Program-made: the position numbers and the translations under genes | The notes under the pieces: model-generated | The model's input: only the letters and a program-made list of their open reading frames with translations | Databases searched by the model: none | Told to the model about the DNA's origin: nothing | From: Nematocida ironsii | Taxonomy: Eukaryota > Microsporidia | Assembly: GCA_001642415.1 (NCBI GenBank) | Contig: LTDK01000174.1 | Location: 186,001 to 250,000 of the forward strand | Direction of reading: 5' to 3' | DNA length: 64,000 nt | Shown: positions 56,401-64,000 of the stretch, piece by piece | How positions within the stretch are numbered: position 1 is the stretch's first letter | Layout of the letters: every line of letters starts with the position of its first letter

Positions 56401-57278
56401 AATATTTCATCTGAGAACAGGAATACGTCCCTGTCCTTTACTATACACATCCCATTCTCAACCATAAAATTCTGTTCCTTTAAGAACTTCTCCTCTATCC
56501 CGAGCATCTCAAATGACCAGAATTCATTAAACCGTACACCGAGCATCTCCCACTGCGTATAAAATAAAGCACCACATGCACCAAGTACCATAAATGCCAT
56601 TTCATGCGTGGCTGCAAGTAAGTAGCACCCATGTGGAACTGATTCTACCTCAAAGAAAAAGGAAAGTTCACTCTCCTCATTCAAAATGTACACAAGAATC
56701 CTCGACCGATCAGCGACCGTATCCTCAAATAAAAAACAAAGTGTCGGAGAGGAGTACCCCCGTAGAAATATTGCATCTTTTATTGCACAGTGCCTCGGCC
56801 GTATATTCTGCATCTCAAATACTTTACTCTTCCCAACTTCTTTTGATGAGAATATCGCAAAGTGCGTATTCGAAATCTGCAAGAATGACACTCCGTGCTC
56901 CTCATCCACTCGAATAAAAGAAGTGTGCTTCTCTGACCCAGAAAAGAACCCGTACTGCTGTTTCTCATAAAATCGCAGTGCACGGCATACAAACTCATTC
57001 TGACCCACATCAAAAATAACTGCAGACACTCTTGCATGCTCAAAATGTACAAGAACTGAATCTGCCTCCTCCCCTTGTGAAGGAATCATAGCCAGCCCAA
57101 GAATACACCCAAATACTCTTTTTTCTTTTACCTTCACAAGAACCCCTCCTATAATCTCATATAAAACTATCCGGTCACACCCAGCAGAAATAACACACTC
57201 CTTCCCTTTAATAAACTCTCCCATTACAACGTGCTGATTAGCACTCCCCACATACCTCTCCTGTAAAAGATGGTTCAT
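53496..57278 (-). CDS. CFT1: CPSF160/CFT1, polyadenylation factor scaffold
   Basis: 1260 aa, three-beta-propeller protein of the MMS1/CPSF160/DDB1 family. The N terminus (YVGSANQHVVMGEF, CDRIVLYEIIGG, DSVLVHFEHARVSAVIFD) and the C-terminal propeller (HKLKALAAEKTKGATTCCDIVKGNIVVCVGTKL, followed by VAFHDIHVFLTSCMV) fit CFT1 better than DDB1 or SF3b130. An acidic/Ser-rich insertion lies near 380-450. It organises recognition of AAUAAA and cleavage at mRNA 3' ends. Confidence 0.82.
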   Translation of the reverse strand: MNHLLQERYVGSANQHVVMGEFIKGKECVISAGCDRIVLYEIIGGVLVKVKEKRVFGCILGLAMIPSQGEEADSVLVHFEHARVSAVIFDVGQNEFVCRALRFYEKQQYGFFSGSEKHTSFIRVDEEHGVSFLQISNTHFAIFSSKEVGKSKVFEMQNIRPRHCAIKDAIFLRGYSSPTLCFLFEDTVADRSRILVYILNEESELSFFFEVESVPHGCYLLAATHEMAFMVLGACGALFYTQWEMLGVRFNEFWSFEMLGIEEKFLKEQNFMVENGMCIVKDRDVFLFSDEIFLRFTILGGNSRISSVVAEKIELPIGYNRPYSTAVYKNHACISTAEGLFLVTFAPDSVVEEKQVKPEKSTATQEYADIFMNSIEMVSQTPSHSDSDEKESDLVSTASHSRSTIRDRKHNRSTRSTPEPEKDKKCESEFEREYENMFKMAGETEKKSELIREATITNKIVILQTIPSLGEILSIEPLPLINKTYKYLISAGSFGQPLLIVCKDGVDILCSQTAKITGYSDLFVVDKANQLYLVTKHEESTIVKWDTDINQVDSELSNNKTILFKPLISTMGYVQITTHEIVYITKEFKKKKAFTLPERIIQAVYSSSEKVFILTETGLIYQYTGGRKSKLSVTGATAISVHANILYISTECGSLLMYSITDKSVYAECKLFSVFPSVVKEENESVEVNIKHRQKVLNILVMEQFSKIYLLAQTKNNEIILYTVRDRILYKELVTNNAFYYERSDSEGVQNFGRMRMCDNLVFIPGHYKTRILIFTEYTHCIHTTNIRIDSIEEITENNNSTRSFIVMAKGSIAKGNLPLYSYDKSVLYRKTKVDSICEKISYSKAKKVIVAATYKNKPYTEDMIPFTVQSTTELDAEPVPAPVIPKISVNPLTRAYSLKIYSHEEMKVCSKTESVLMAVDEYALENNEYIAYHKIVTLPDKQNTEGFSEFVIVCTTYITDEDLMARGRLIVLEIASVVPQRDRIETRHKLKALAAEKTKGATTCCDIVKGNIVVCVGTKLMIYMFDRNEGLTAVAFHDIHVFLTSCMVMRNIIVCGDAYKGTFLLFYQSDPPLLHMLSQSSGGVYLLKGIGMTLHDTALSLISYDSLKTVCIYTYSPQHILSQDGSRLISRGECKLPDDIAGSFLIEKKGVYRTALYTKHGYVYSHKTVVQNKYIALLDLQHAVESAHWMTLGTNPRSHWVTERSAEMKDITLKEILQTGLMEEFFNMCTVQSNRIAADTGRASSDVVKTELCFYQIPT

Positions 57279-57356
57279 TCAAAATAAATTTATTCACAGT
57301 ATATACGCATTAATAAATAATGCACTCCTTCTCCATTTGTTATTCTCTAAGTGTGT

Positions 57357-57429
57357 GCGAGCTTGGCGCAGTCGGTAGCGCGTTAGTCTCATAATCTAAA
57401 GGCCATGGGTTCGAATCCCATAGTTCGCA
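57357..57429 (+). tRNA. elongator tRNA-Met (CAT)
   Basis: Acceptor GCGAGCT/AGTTCGC, D stem GCGC/GCGC, anticodon stem TTAGT/TCTAA with loop CTCATAA and anticodon CAT (57390-57392), T arm ATGGG TTCGAAT CCCAT, discriminator A, then T run. The T:T mismatch next to the anticodon loop is also present in yeast elongator Met tRNA, and the first pair is G:C, so this is the elongator, complementing the initiator at 4063. Confidence 0.95.
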
Positions 57430-57472
57430 TTTTTAATCTATAAATAACATCATACCCCATACGTTCGCACCC

Positions 57473-58540
57473 TCATACACGCAGTGGCTCCCTCTCTATA
57501 CGATACTTCTCTAATACGGTAATACTGCTCCATGCAGCCTTCCCTATAAGATTGAATATCTTATACATAAGATACCCTGCTAGTACCACAGAAATACAGA
57601 ACATCCCCAATACGACTGACCAACCAATTACGCCAATATCCCCATGGCTAAGGAACACTATCAGTGCACCACATACACAGATACTCCCACTGACTAGTAC
57701 AGCAGATACTGCACTGTACTTGTACTTCATAAGGAATACCAGTGCATACACTGAAATAGGCACTATGCGTAAATATGGTGACGTACCCGTAAGTAGTAAC
57801 CCAGATATAACCACCCTGTTTATAACACACAGTATATAAAGCAGTGATAGTACACTATCACACGTCCTTTTGCATATAAATGACCATGAATTTATACTCA
57901 TATACTGATGGTTCTTTAATACTTCTGATATAATATACCCTGCCTCTATGCATATACCTGTATATATAATACACTGTGTACTGATTAGTCCATCTATATA
58001 CAGTGCACTAATTATACACTGTATTAGGATAAGTGCAGTGATCACTGTATAATTGATTATTCTATGCTTTACATCTGATGTGCACACTGTATACACCATA
58101 CACATAATAATCGTATATAACAGGATGTGTGGTATGAGTGTGAGTGTAAAGTATGGAAGTACTTGTACACCCACTAATATGATCATATACGGATAGAATA
58201 CAGTACATAATAAGAACAGTGTAAGGGATATTATAAATATACTCATGAACCTTTTTGTTATGATTATGTCTATATAATCAGAATATCTCTTTTCTGTTAA
58301 TAATGGCAAGATATTATCACCAAACATATTATAAAGGATCCTTTGCTTCTTATTTGCTAGGATACTGTACGCCATGTTTACTTCTTCAAATTTCCCTGGG
58401 ATTGAAAAATGTGCATCTGGATGGGTTTTCTTTGCTGCTTTTTTATATGCCATTCTTACTTCTTCATTACTTGCTGTTTTAGATATTTCCAGTAATGTGT
58501 AGAGACTGCCACCATTTGTTTGTATTTCTGTTCTGTTCAT
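57473..58540 (-). CDS. J-domain protein with about seven membrane segments
   Basis: 355 aa from ATG 58538-58540 (an ATG at 58625-58627 would add 29 hydrophobic residues). The J domain occupies about residues 10-70 with an intact HPD (40-42, KKTHPDAHF) and MAYSILANKKQRILYNMFG. The rest is hydrophobic, with seven or so predicted membrane helices (for example ISLTLFLLCTVFYPYMII, VVLGMFCISVVLAGYLMYKIF) and a basic C-terminal end. Multi-pass J proteins of this kind work at ER or other membranes with a cytosolic Hsp70. I do not recognise the subfamily. Confidence 0.75.
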   Translation of the reverse strand: MNRTEIQTNGGSLYTLLEISKTASNEEVRMAYKKAAKKTHPDAHFSIPGKFEEVNMAYSILANKKQRILYNMFGDNILPLLTEKRYSDYIDIIITKRFMSIFIISLTLFLLCTVFYPYMIILVGVQVLPYFTLTLIPHILLYTIIMCMVYTVCTSDVKHRIINYTVITALILIQCIISALYIDGLISTQCIIYTGICIEAGYIISEVLKNHQYMSINSWSFICKRTCDSVLSLLYILCVINRVVISGLLLTGTSPYLRIVPISVYALVFLMKYKYSAVSAVLVSGSICVCGALIVFLSHGDIGVIGWSVVLGMFCISVVLAGYLMYKIFNLIGKAAWSSITVLEKYRIEREPLRV

Positions 58541-59107
58541 AAAAAATTCTATTACATGGCTAGTATATAAACACAGAATGAGTCTAGAATAAGAAATAAT
58601 AAGAGAAATACAACCAAAAGAAAACATCAAAATAAGAGAATGGCTGTGTAAGTGAATGACTGAATGACTGACTGACTGGCTGACTGACTGTGTAAGTGAG
58701 TGCCTGACTGTGTATGTATGTGAGTGGATAGTAGAATAATAATATGACTAATACTAGCATAATAAGAGAGACAGACAGAATAATAATATGACCGAATGAA
58801 TAACATGAATGACTGACTGACCGAATGAATAACCGACTGGCTGACTGGGCTGGCTGACTGTATAACATGACCGACTGGGCTGAATAGCTGTATAATAACA
58901 TGAATGACTGACTGGCTGAATAGCTGTATAATAACATGAATGACTGACTGAATGGCTGAATGGACGGCCGACTGACTAAGTAATACTAACTAAGCAAATA
59001 AGTGAGTGAATGACTGACTGAATGGCTGTATAATAATATGACAGACAGACTGGCTGAATAGCTGTATAATACTGACTAATACTGTATAATCCCATTTATT
59101 ATATTTA
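58541..59107. repeat. minisatellite-like TGAC/GACT repeat region
   Basis: Between about 58640 and 59085 the plus strand is dominated by ACTGACTGACTGGCTGA, TGTATAATAACATGAATGACTGACTG and close variants, a degenerate 4-bp-based minisatellite interspersed with a TGTATAATA unit. No gene seen. Confidence 0.8.
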
Positions 59108-59872
59108 CTACTGCATCACTCTTAATATTAAGATATATCCAGTATGTCCACGTATTATACTGCATGGAGTTGTTCCATAAATAATTCCTGTATTATTCTG
59201 TATAAGTGCTGGTTTGTGTGATACTTCTACATTCTCAAATACTCTTTCTATGCATAAATTTGAAATACTCTCTGTCCTCTGGATAACTCTCTGGACTTGC
59301 TCTATACACGGAATGAAACAAGATATTTTACCTTCTGGGTATAAAATACTTGCTGCTCCTGTGAGGACACTTTCTGGTTCTGGTACATCTAAGAATATCC
59401 CATTGACTTTCTCCTTTTTATGTACTACAGTATTAATATACTCTTCTATTGTACTGTGATGTACTCTTACATTTACCATACCTGCTGTGATTATATCACT
59501 CTGTGCTGCTGTAAATCTTTCATTATTGCACTCTACTGTATCTATAACACCATTCATGAAATAATTACTTAGTGCATATGTTAAACCAAGTGTGCCTGTG
59601 CCTGATTCTATAACATGAGAATTATTTGGTAGTGCCATATGGTATAATATTGATGATGCATCTGATCTGTATATTATCTGAGTCCTTTTCTGACTGGTTT
59701 TTATCCAACGGTCACAATTAATTTCTAATAAAATCCCTTTTTTATGGTTATTTCTGGTTGTGTCCCTTTTTTCTGTGCTGTATAATTCTGCCTCTTTGTT
59801 TTTTTCTTTTGTCTCTTTCCTTTGAATGACTCTGCATAAATTTCTGTTCAAGTATTCAATGTGCATGTGCAT
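59108..59872 (-). CDS. TRM61: TRM61, tRNA m1A58 methyltransferase catalytic subunit
   Basis: 254 aa from ATG 59870-59872. Rossmann motifs: SAM loop ESGTGTLGLTYAL, acidic VECNNERF, FLDVPEPESVL (motif IV, normally FLDIPSPW) and SCFIPCIEQVQR, a TRM61 hallmark (FSPCIEQVQ). The preceding QIIYRSDASSILYHM matches the conserved Q-x-I-Y-x-x-D-I-A stretch. It forms m1A58 with TRM6, a modification important for initiator tRNA stability; the initiator tRNA is in the same window. The start is 6 bp from the divergent primase start. Confidence 0.9.
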   Translation of the reverse strand: MHMHIEYLNRNLCRVIQRKETKEKNKEAELYSTEKRDTTRNNHKKGILLEINCDRWIKTSQKRTQIIYRSDASSILYHMALPNNSHVIESGTGTLGLTYALSNYFMNGVIDTVECNNERFTAAQSDIITAGMVNVRVHHSTIEEYINTVVHKKEKVNGIFLDVPEPESVLTGAASILYPEGKISCFIPCIEQVQRVIQRTESISNLCIERVFENVEVSHKPALIQNNTGIIYGTTPCSIIRGHTGYILILRVMQ

Positions 59873-59878
59873 TTTTTT
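59873..59878. promoter_or_regulatory. 6-bp divergent start region (TTTTTT)
   Basis: Only six T residues separate the ATG triplets of TRM61 (59870-59872, minus) and PRI1 (59879-59881, plus). A downstream TRM61 ATG at 59864-59866 would widen this to 12 bp. Confidence 0.4.
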
Positions 59879-60733
59879 ATGCAAGGGAATGAAAAAGAAA
59901 ATCTGCTAAGAATATACTACCAGTCATTATTTCCTGTATACGATATCATGAGATGGCTTCGGTACATTAAAACCAGAGAATTCTCATTTACTCTGATGAA
60001 TGAGATATACATACGGTACATAACAGTAAATACAGCAGAAGAATTGGGTATAAGACTAGTTACAGATACACCACAGAAATTAGACATAGGAGGTGTTTAT
60101 GTGCATAAACCAGCTGCTGTTACAAGTGATAATGCATGTATGATTAAAGAACTTGTTTTTGACATAGATCTGACCGATTACAGTAGGAAGTGTTGTACAG
60201 ATAAAGATATGTGTGAGTTATGCTTTCCCTTGATAAAGTGTGCAGTGGAAGTACTTGAGAATATACTTAAGAATGTATTTGGGTTTAAGCATATACTATT
60301 CGTATTTTCAGGTGGGAGAGGTGTACACTGCTGGGTAAGTGATGCAATTGCACTGACACTCTCAGATAAAGACAGAATTAATGTGACTGAGTATATTAAC
60401 TCTATACAAAAAAGAGCACACCCAGGGATTGAAGAAATACTTAGGAAGTATCAGGATATAATGAGTATGGATAAGAATACATCTATTACTGACTTATATT
60501 CAGAATTATTCCCTAAATTAGATGTGAATGTAACCAAGCAGACTAAACACCTTCTTAAATCTCCATTCTGTATTCATCCTAGGTCTGGAAGGGTGTGTAT
60601 ACCCATTGATATTACAGAAATTGATAAATTATCCTTAGAAAGTGTACCTACAGCAGAGAGTGTAGTAAGGAATAAGAGTCTTTTAATGCCGTACATAAAA
60701 TACTTCCAGAGTTACATATCACAAATACAGTGA
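59879..60733 (+). CDS. PRI1: DNA primase small subunit
   Basis: 284 aa. The catalytic core REFSFTLMNEIYIRY, VFDIDLTDY with D95 and D97, the zinc Cys set C105/C106-C112-C115, and SGGRGVHCWVSD are present, followed by LDVNVTKQTKHLLKSPFCIHPRSGRVCIP. The invariant SGRRG of eukaryotic primases reads SGGRG here, losing the first Arg. It is shorter than yeast Pri1 (409) by removal of the loop region after residue 200. It makes RNA primers with Pol alpha. Confidence 0.95.
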   Translation: MQGNEKENLLRIYYQSLFPVYDIMRWLRYIKTREFSFTLMNEIYIRYITVNTAEELGIRLVTDTPQKLDIGGVYVHKPAAVTSDNACMIKELVFDIDLTDYSRKCCTDKDMCELCFPLIKCAVEVLENILKNVFGFKHILFVFSGGRGVHCWVSDAIALTLSDKDRINVTEYINSIQKRAHPGIEEILRKYQDIMSMDKNTSITDLYSELFPKLDVNVTKQTKHLLKSPFCIHPRSGRVCIPIDITEIDKLSLESVPTAESVVRNKSLLMPYIKYFQSYISQIQ

Positions 60734-61334
60734 AATATACAGTCTGTATATTAAGATATAATATAGTAATAAATTTCTGGTTATAATGACTGACTAACTG
60801 ACTTATTGTGTAGCCGACTGACTGACTTATTCAAGGAATGGAATGGATTCTGATATTCTCATATTCTCTCATGTTTTATTTAATGTGTAATAAGTCTTGG
60901 TATATGTGTAATAAGTTTTGTTGTATGTGTAATAAGTCTTGGTTAATGTGTAATAAGTTTTGGTAATAATTAATTTTATACTTTATTTGCTGGTTACTTG
61001 TGTACTGTACAATAACTCACTTGTACTAGTAGATATTTTTTACACTTAAATTCATAAACCATCTGCATAACTGATGTATGCGTGTTAATAAAATACATAA
61101 TATTAATGAATAGTAATAATTCTACTTAAATAAACAATTTACTATTTATGAATTAATTATATTTGATGCTTTCTATGCACTTTATCCCATATTTACATAA
61201 ATTATACTCTGAATTTATAAAAGTGTACATTTAATTTTCTAAAATTTAAATATTTTCTAAATGTACAAATATAAAATAATACAAAATAGTTAATATTTGT
61301 TATTTATTAGCTCTTAGCATATACACCTGGTCAC
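60734..61334. repeat. 601-bp spacer with TGTGTAATAAGT copies
   Basis: A short ACTGAC-type patch at 60787-60830 is followed by four GTGTAATAAGT copies at about 60884-60962 (ending in CTTGG or TTTTG). The remaining 370 bp is AT-rich with no gene found. Confidence 0.7.
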
Positions 61335-62963
61335 TCAGAGGGTTGCTGATGTATTACCCGATGCAATGTTGGATATTATATCAAATAGAATATTCTTCCG
61401 GGTTTGGAAGTACTGGCCCTTACCTGTGGACTCTTTAGCAAGCTTTTCTCCGCTTTGCATGTGCCCACTGTGCACTAGAATGTACGAGAGTTCAAGTAAA
61501 AAGGAGCCAACTAAACTAGCTGTCTGCTCGTTTGTAGATGCCTGTGCATATATTTTCTCAACCCATTTTGAATCACTCTGTACTTTTGCAGCAACTGATT
61601 CAATTCCTTCTTTTATGTGCAAATACTTCTGCAGAAGTGAATATGCACTGCTTAGTTTTACTTGTGATACAAAATACTTAACTGCTAAATACGCAAGAAG
61701 AATATTCTGCGGATTTGTTGCTATGGCTCTAGTAAAACAATATTCTGCACTTTCCTTCTTTCCTATTTTTTCGTATATTAAACCACACCCGGCTATTCCA
61801 CTGTAATTCTCTGATTTAATTTTCATTGACTCAATAAAGCACTTGAGACTCTCTGTAAGATTGCTGTTCATGAATTGCTCATGCCCTAATAAACATAAGA
61901 CATAAGGATCCTTACTAATAGCTAAACTCCTCTCAAAACACTCTAGTGCTTTTTCAGTTTCTTTTTTCAAGCTGAAGTGATTCCCAAGGACAGCCCAGGA
62001 AATATTTGATGCAGGATTAACACCGAATATATCCCTGCTAAGAGAAGTAAGCAGGCCTTTATCTCTATTATGCCATAAAATACTGGAGTAGTAATGCATT
62101 GTATCAATGTAGTAAGAATCACGTACTCTGATGTACTCAAAGACAGTGCCTGCTTTCTGCATATACCCACACTCAAATATATGTACAGCTATACTTGCTA
62201 TGCTGTATATGGGCATCTGGTTAAACAATGAAATATATGAAGAAACAGAAGAAAGAATCCCCATAGATATATTCTTTAACAGTGAGCACTCCTGTGCAAT
62301 GTTTCTTATAATACATTCTGTGCTTTTACCCGTCTCCTTTTCTAGCCTTGCCATAATCTTTCTCTCAATTTTTGTACTTTCCTCTAACGAACTTTTTTTA
62401 CTGTCTGTAGTCTCCTCATTCGACCGATTTTCATCTACTCTCTCCTGCCTTCTGGCCACTTTAGTACTCTCCTCTAGCATAGGCCTGTACACAGAGTATA
62501 AAAGACTCCCGGCTGCCGCAGATTCAATGCATCTTTTTAGCCCCATATCTGGACATCCCGTCTCTGTCTCTGCTTCAGCCAGCAGAGCCAGCACAAATGT
62601 TCTGTCCATTTCTAAAACATACATATTCTCTAATGGCGTGCACCTTCTTGAAGGCTCTCTCGTCTTTATCTTTTCTAGTAGCTCAACTGCTATGTACTTC
62701 ACTTTTGTATACTCCTTTAAGTGCCTGTGGCAAAGTGCTTGGTAGTAAAGAGACGTACACGTATCATCTTTGCATAAGTACTGAAGGGCCCTCCGGTACT
62801 CAGAGTTGCGCATAAACAAATACCCCAACAGAAGAGACCTGTCCTTTTGCTGGTCTATTGACAAACACTCTACTATATATACAGCGTCTTTAAACCTTTC
62901 ATATTGTATACATTTACAAAGGAACTCTTCCACTCGATGCATAACAAAATAAAACTCTTTCAT
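61335..62963 (-). CDS. CDC27: CDC27/APC3 anaphase-promoting complex TPR subunit
   Basis: 542 aa TPR protein. The C-terminal half is diagnostic: a tyrosine pair then SSILWHNRDK, then ASNISWAVLGNHFSLKKETE followed by KALECFERSLAIS, GHEQFMNSNLTESLKCF and GLIYEKIGKKESAEYCFTRAI, aligning with APC3's YSTTLWHL, WCAxGNxFSLQxDHExALKCFxRA, GHEYxAxxE and GxVYEKxGKYxxAxxHFxxAL. A charged, Ser-rich linker sits near 175-215. APC8/CDC23 is the alternative, but the LWH signature favours APC3. The start is ATG 62961-62963, preceded by TTGA. Confidence 0.82.
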   Translation of the reverse strand: MKEFYFVMHRVEEFLCKCIQYERFKDAVYIVECLSIDQQKDRSLLLGYLFMRNSEYRRALQYLCKDDTCTSLYYQALCHRHLKEYTKVKYIAVELLEKIKTREPSRRCTPLENMYVLEMDRTFVLALLAEAETETGCPDMGLKRCIESAAAGSLLYSVYRPMLEESTKVARRQERVDENRSNEETTDSKKSSLEESTKIERKIMARLEKETGKSTECIIRNIAQECSLLKNISMGILSSVSSYISLFNQMPIYSIASIAVHIFECGYMQKAGTVFEYIRVRDSYYIDTMHYYSSILWHNRDKGLLTSLSRDIFGVNPASNISWAVLGNHFSLKKETEKALECFERSLAISKDPYVLCLLGHEQFMNSNLTESLKCFIESMKIKSENYSGIAGCGLIYEKIGKKESAEYCFTRAIATNPQNILLAYLAVKYFVSQVKLSSAYSLLQKYLHIKEGIESVAAKVQSDSKWVEKIYAQASTNEQTASLVGSFLLELSYILVHSGHMQSGEKLAKESTGKGQYFQTRKNILFDIISNIASGNTSATL

Positions 62964-63034
62964 TCAATTTATTTGTGGGTATAAATAATGGATACTTAAT
63001 GAGATATTTACTACCTTTTCTATAATAAACCAAG

Positions 63035-64000
63035 CTACTTGCTTGGTGTAAGTAATCCTTTGATATATTCGGTTGTTTCGGCTAGTACACTCTGCACCAG
63101 ATACTCATCTTCAATCTCCTGTACTGCCCTGCCAATTATTTCATAAATAGGATTTCCTTCAACAGACTCTCTGCTCTGCAGTACATTACCACAGTACACA
63201 AGAACAGAATTTGCCAAGTCAAAAAATTCTCTGATTTTCAGCATATCAACAGATATTTCTGCTACAACAGAAATATTTTCATCTGTTAAAGAAGAAACAG
63301 AAATAAGCAACCGGTCTATTCTATGGAGATAATCCATTACACTGGTTATGGTTTCTACATTTTTTAAATCTATTGCAGCCAGTAGTGCTTTTCTGTACTG
63401 GAAAGTGCTCATGAAACGGCCAAACTTTCCTTTCTTATGGTCTGACTGCATGTGCACAGAAAGTGTGCGGGTTTCAGTTGTGTCTTGTTTATTGTATTCG
63501 CGTATGTTTTGTGGGCCGCTTTTTTGTATTACAGGCACTGGAGTGACTGGCTCTGGTGTCCACCTGTCTCTGTATACAAGAACATTTCCTGTAGTTGTGG
63601 ATATAATATACTGTATTCCAGTGATGTGTGAGTCTTTGGATTTACTGAAAAGTGCATTAAATGCTTGAATAGATGATCCTGCGTATAATGAAGATACTTC
63701 TCTTAAAGTGTGTGTGGATACTCTCAGTCTTCCGTCTAGTGAGGATGTAATTAAATACTCCCCGTGCACTTCTGCCTTAGTAAATCCTTTAGAGTGCATG
63801 GAAGATGCTATTGTTATTGCTTTCTCTTCCATACAGTAAATATATCCCGTACCGTTACACATACCAATGAATAGCTGTGTTTCATTAATAAACTGCACTA
63901 TACAAGACTTTTCCACGTATAAATCAGCCACTTCATTTACGGATATTTTCACTTTCTTTCTTCCTACAACACCAGAAGCACCAGTGTCAGATATCGCATA
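63035..64000 (-). CDS. UTP15: UTP15-like small-subunit processome protein (5' end beyond window)
   Basis: 321 codons open to the right edge; no ATG start is visible (63950-63952 is GTG and the frame continues upstream), so the N-terminal propeller is cut. The remnant has the end of a WD40 beta-propeller (GEYLITSSLDGRLRVSTHTL, then a YIISTTTGNVLVYRD blade) and then the UTP15 C-terminal helical domain (KFGRFMSTFQYRKALLAAIDLKN, then VETITSVMDYLHRIDRLLISVSS and a conserved LANSVLVYCGNVL). It belongs to the t-UTP/UTP-A complex on pre-rRNA. Confidence 0.75.
   Translation of the reverse strand, partial: YAISDTGASGVVGRKKVKISVNEVADLYVEKSCIVQFINETQLFIGMCNGTGYIYCMEEKAITIASSMHSKGFTKAEVHGEYLITSSLDGRLRVSTHTLREVSSLYAGSSIQAFNALFSKSKDSHITGIQYIISTTTGNVLVYRDRWTPEPVTPVPVIQKSGPQNIREYNKQDTTETRTLSVHMQSDHKKGKFGRFMSTFQYRKALLAAIDLKNVETITSVMDYLHRIDRLLISVSSLTDENISVVAEISVDMLKIREFFDLANSVLVYCGNVLQSRESVEGNPIYEIIGRAVQEIEDEYLVQSVLAETTEYIKGLLTPSK

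Noticed and set aside
63950..63952. GTG as the start of the UTP15-like protein
   Set aside because: The frame continues upstream to the window edge with propeller-like residues; the gene is simply truncated.

Overview
This 64 kb window reads as a chromosome fragment of a microsporidian, a highly reduced intracellular fungal-lineage parasite. Nematocida or a close relative is my best guess; no database was consulted. Reasons seen in the sequence: purely eukaryotic informational genes, very dense packing, no introns needed in any gene I can recognise, shortened proteins (MCM-like 645 aa, EXO1-like 322 aa, eIF2-gamma 446 aa), AT-rich spacers, a mitosome-type chaperone and Fe-S gene subset, a polysaccharide-deacetylase-like wall protein, and no bacterial operon logic. 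I annotate about 52 protein genes (RPB2 cut at the left edge, UTP15 cut at the right edge), both cytosolic methionine tRNAs (initiator and elongator), and several AT-rich repeat arrays. Some alternative upstream starts are TTG or GTG; I moved those starts to the first plausible ATG.

Layout. 1-13 kb: RPB2, a JAC1/HSC20 co-chaperone, initiator tRNA-Met, V-ATPase subunit C, a RING-CH E3, PDH E1-alpha, a degenerate ER J-like protein, RPB11 abutting eIF2-gamma tail to tail, a small OB-like protein, a PAM16-like protein and an actin-related protein. 12-26 kb: membrane AAA ATPase, SLC13-type phosphate transporter, KRR1, TAF10, a 52-aa ORF, RAD51, NSA2, an MCM8-like helicase, an RNF126-like E3, an orphan and SEC23. 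26-38 kb: a secreted orphan, CCR4, eS7, eL29, EXO1, a SEC8-like protein, a Myb/SNAPc-like factor, mitochondrial-type Hsp70 and an ArfGAP. 38-48 kb: an integrase-derived gene, ERV1, KAE1, a deacetylase-like GPI protein, EAF6, NAA10, RAD10, NC2-beta, uS10, BolA and an Asn-rich multi-pass membrane protein set in repeat arrays. 48-64 kb: CTP synthase, UNG, a SAM-kinesin-13, CPSF160, elongator tRNA-Met, a multi-pass J protein, TRM61, primase small subunit, CDC27 and UTP15.

Functional themes. (i) Mitosome and Fe-S biology: JAC1, mtHsp70, PAM16-like, ERV1 and BolA, plus PDH E1-alpha. (ii) Recombination and repair: RAD51, MCM8-like, EXO1, RAD10, UNG. (iii) Transcription: RPB2, RPB11, TAF10, NC2-beta, EAF6, Myb/SNAPc-like, ARP, CCR4, CPSF160. 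(iv) Ribosome and translation: KRR1, NSA2, UTP15, eS7, eL29, uS10, eIF2-gamma, KAE1, TRM61.

Non-coding structure worth attention: a dispersed TGTGTAATAAGT-type repeat that changes orientation around genes and runs in frame through one gene; a dispersed tandem AACCCGAWAT element; divergent start codons only 6-15 bp apart over A/T tracts; a CCCTG motif just upstream of ribosomal protein starts; and TGAC-rich minisatellite DNA.
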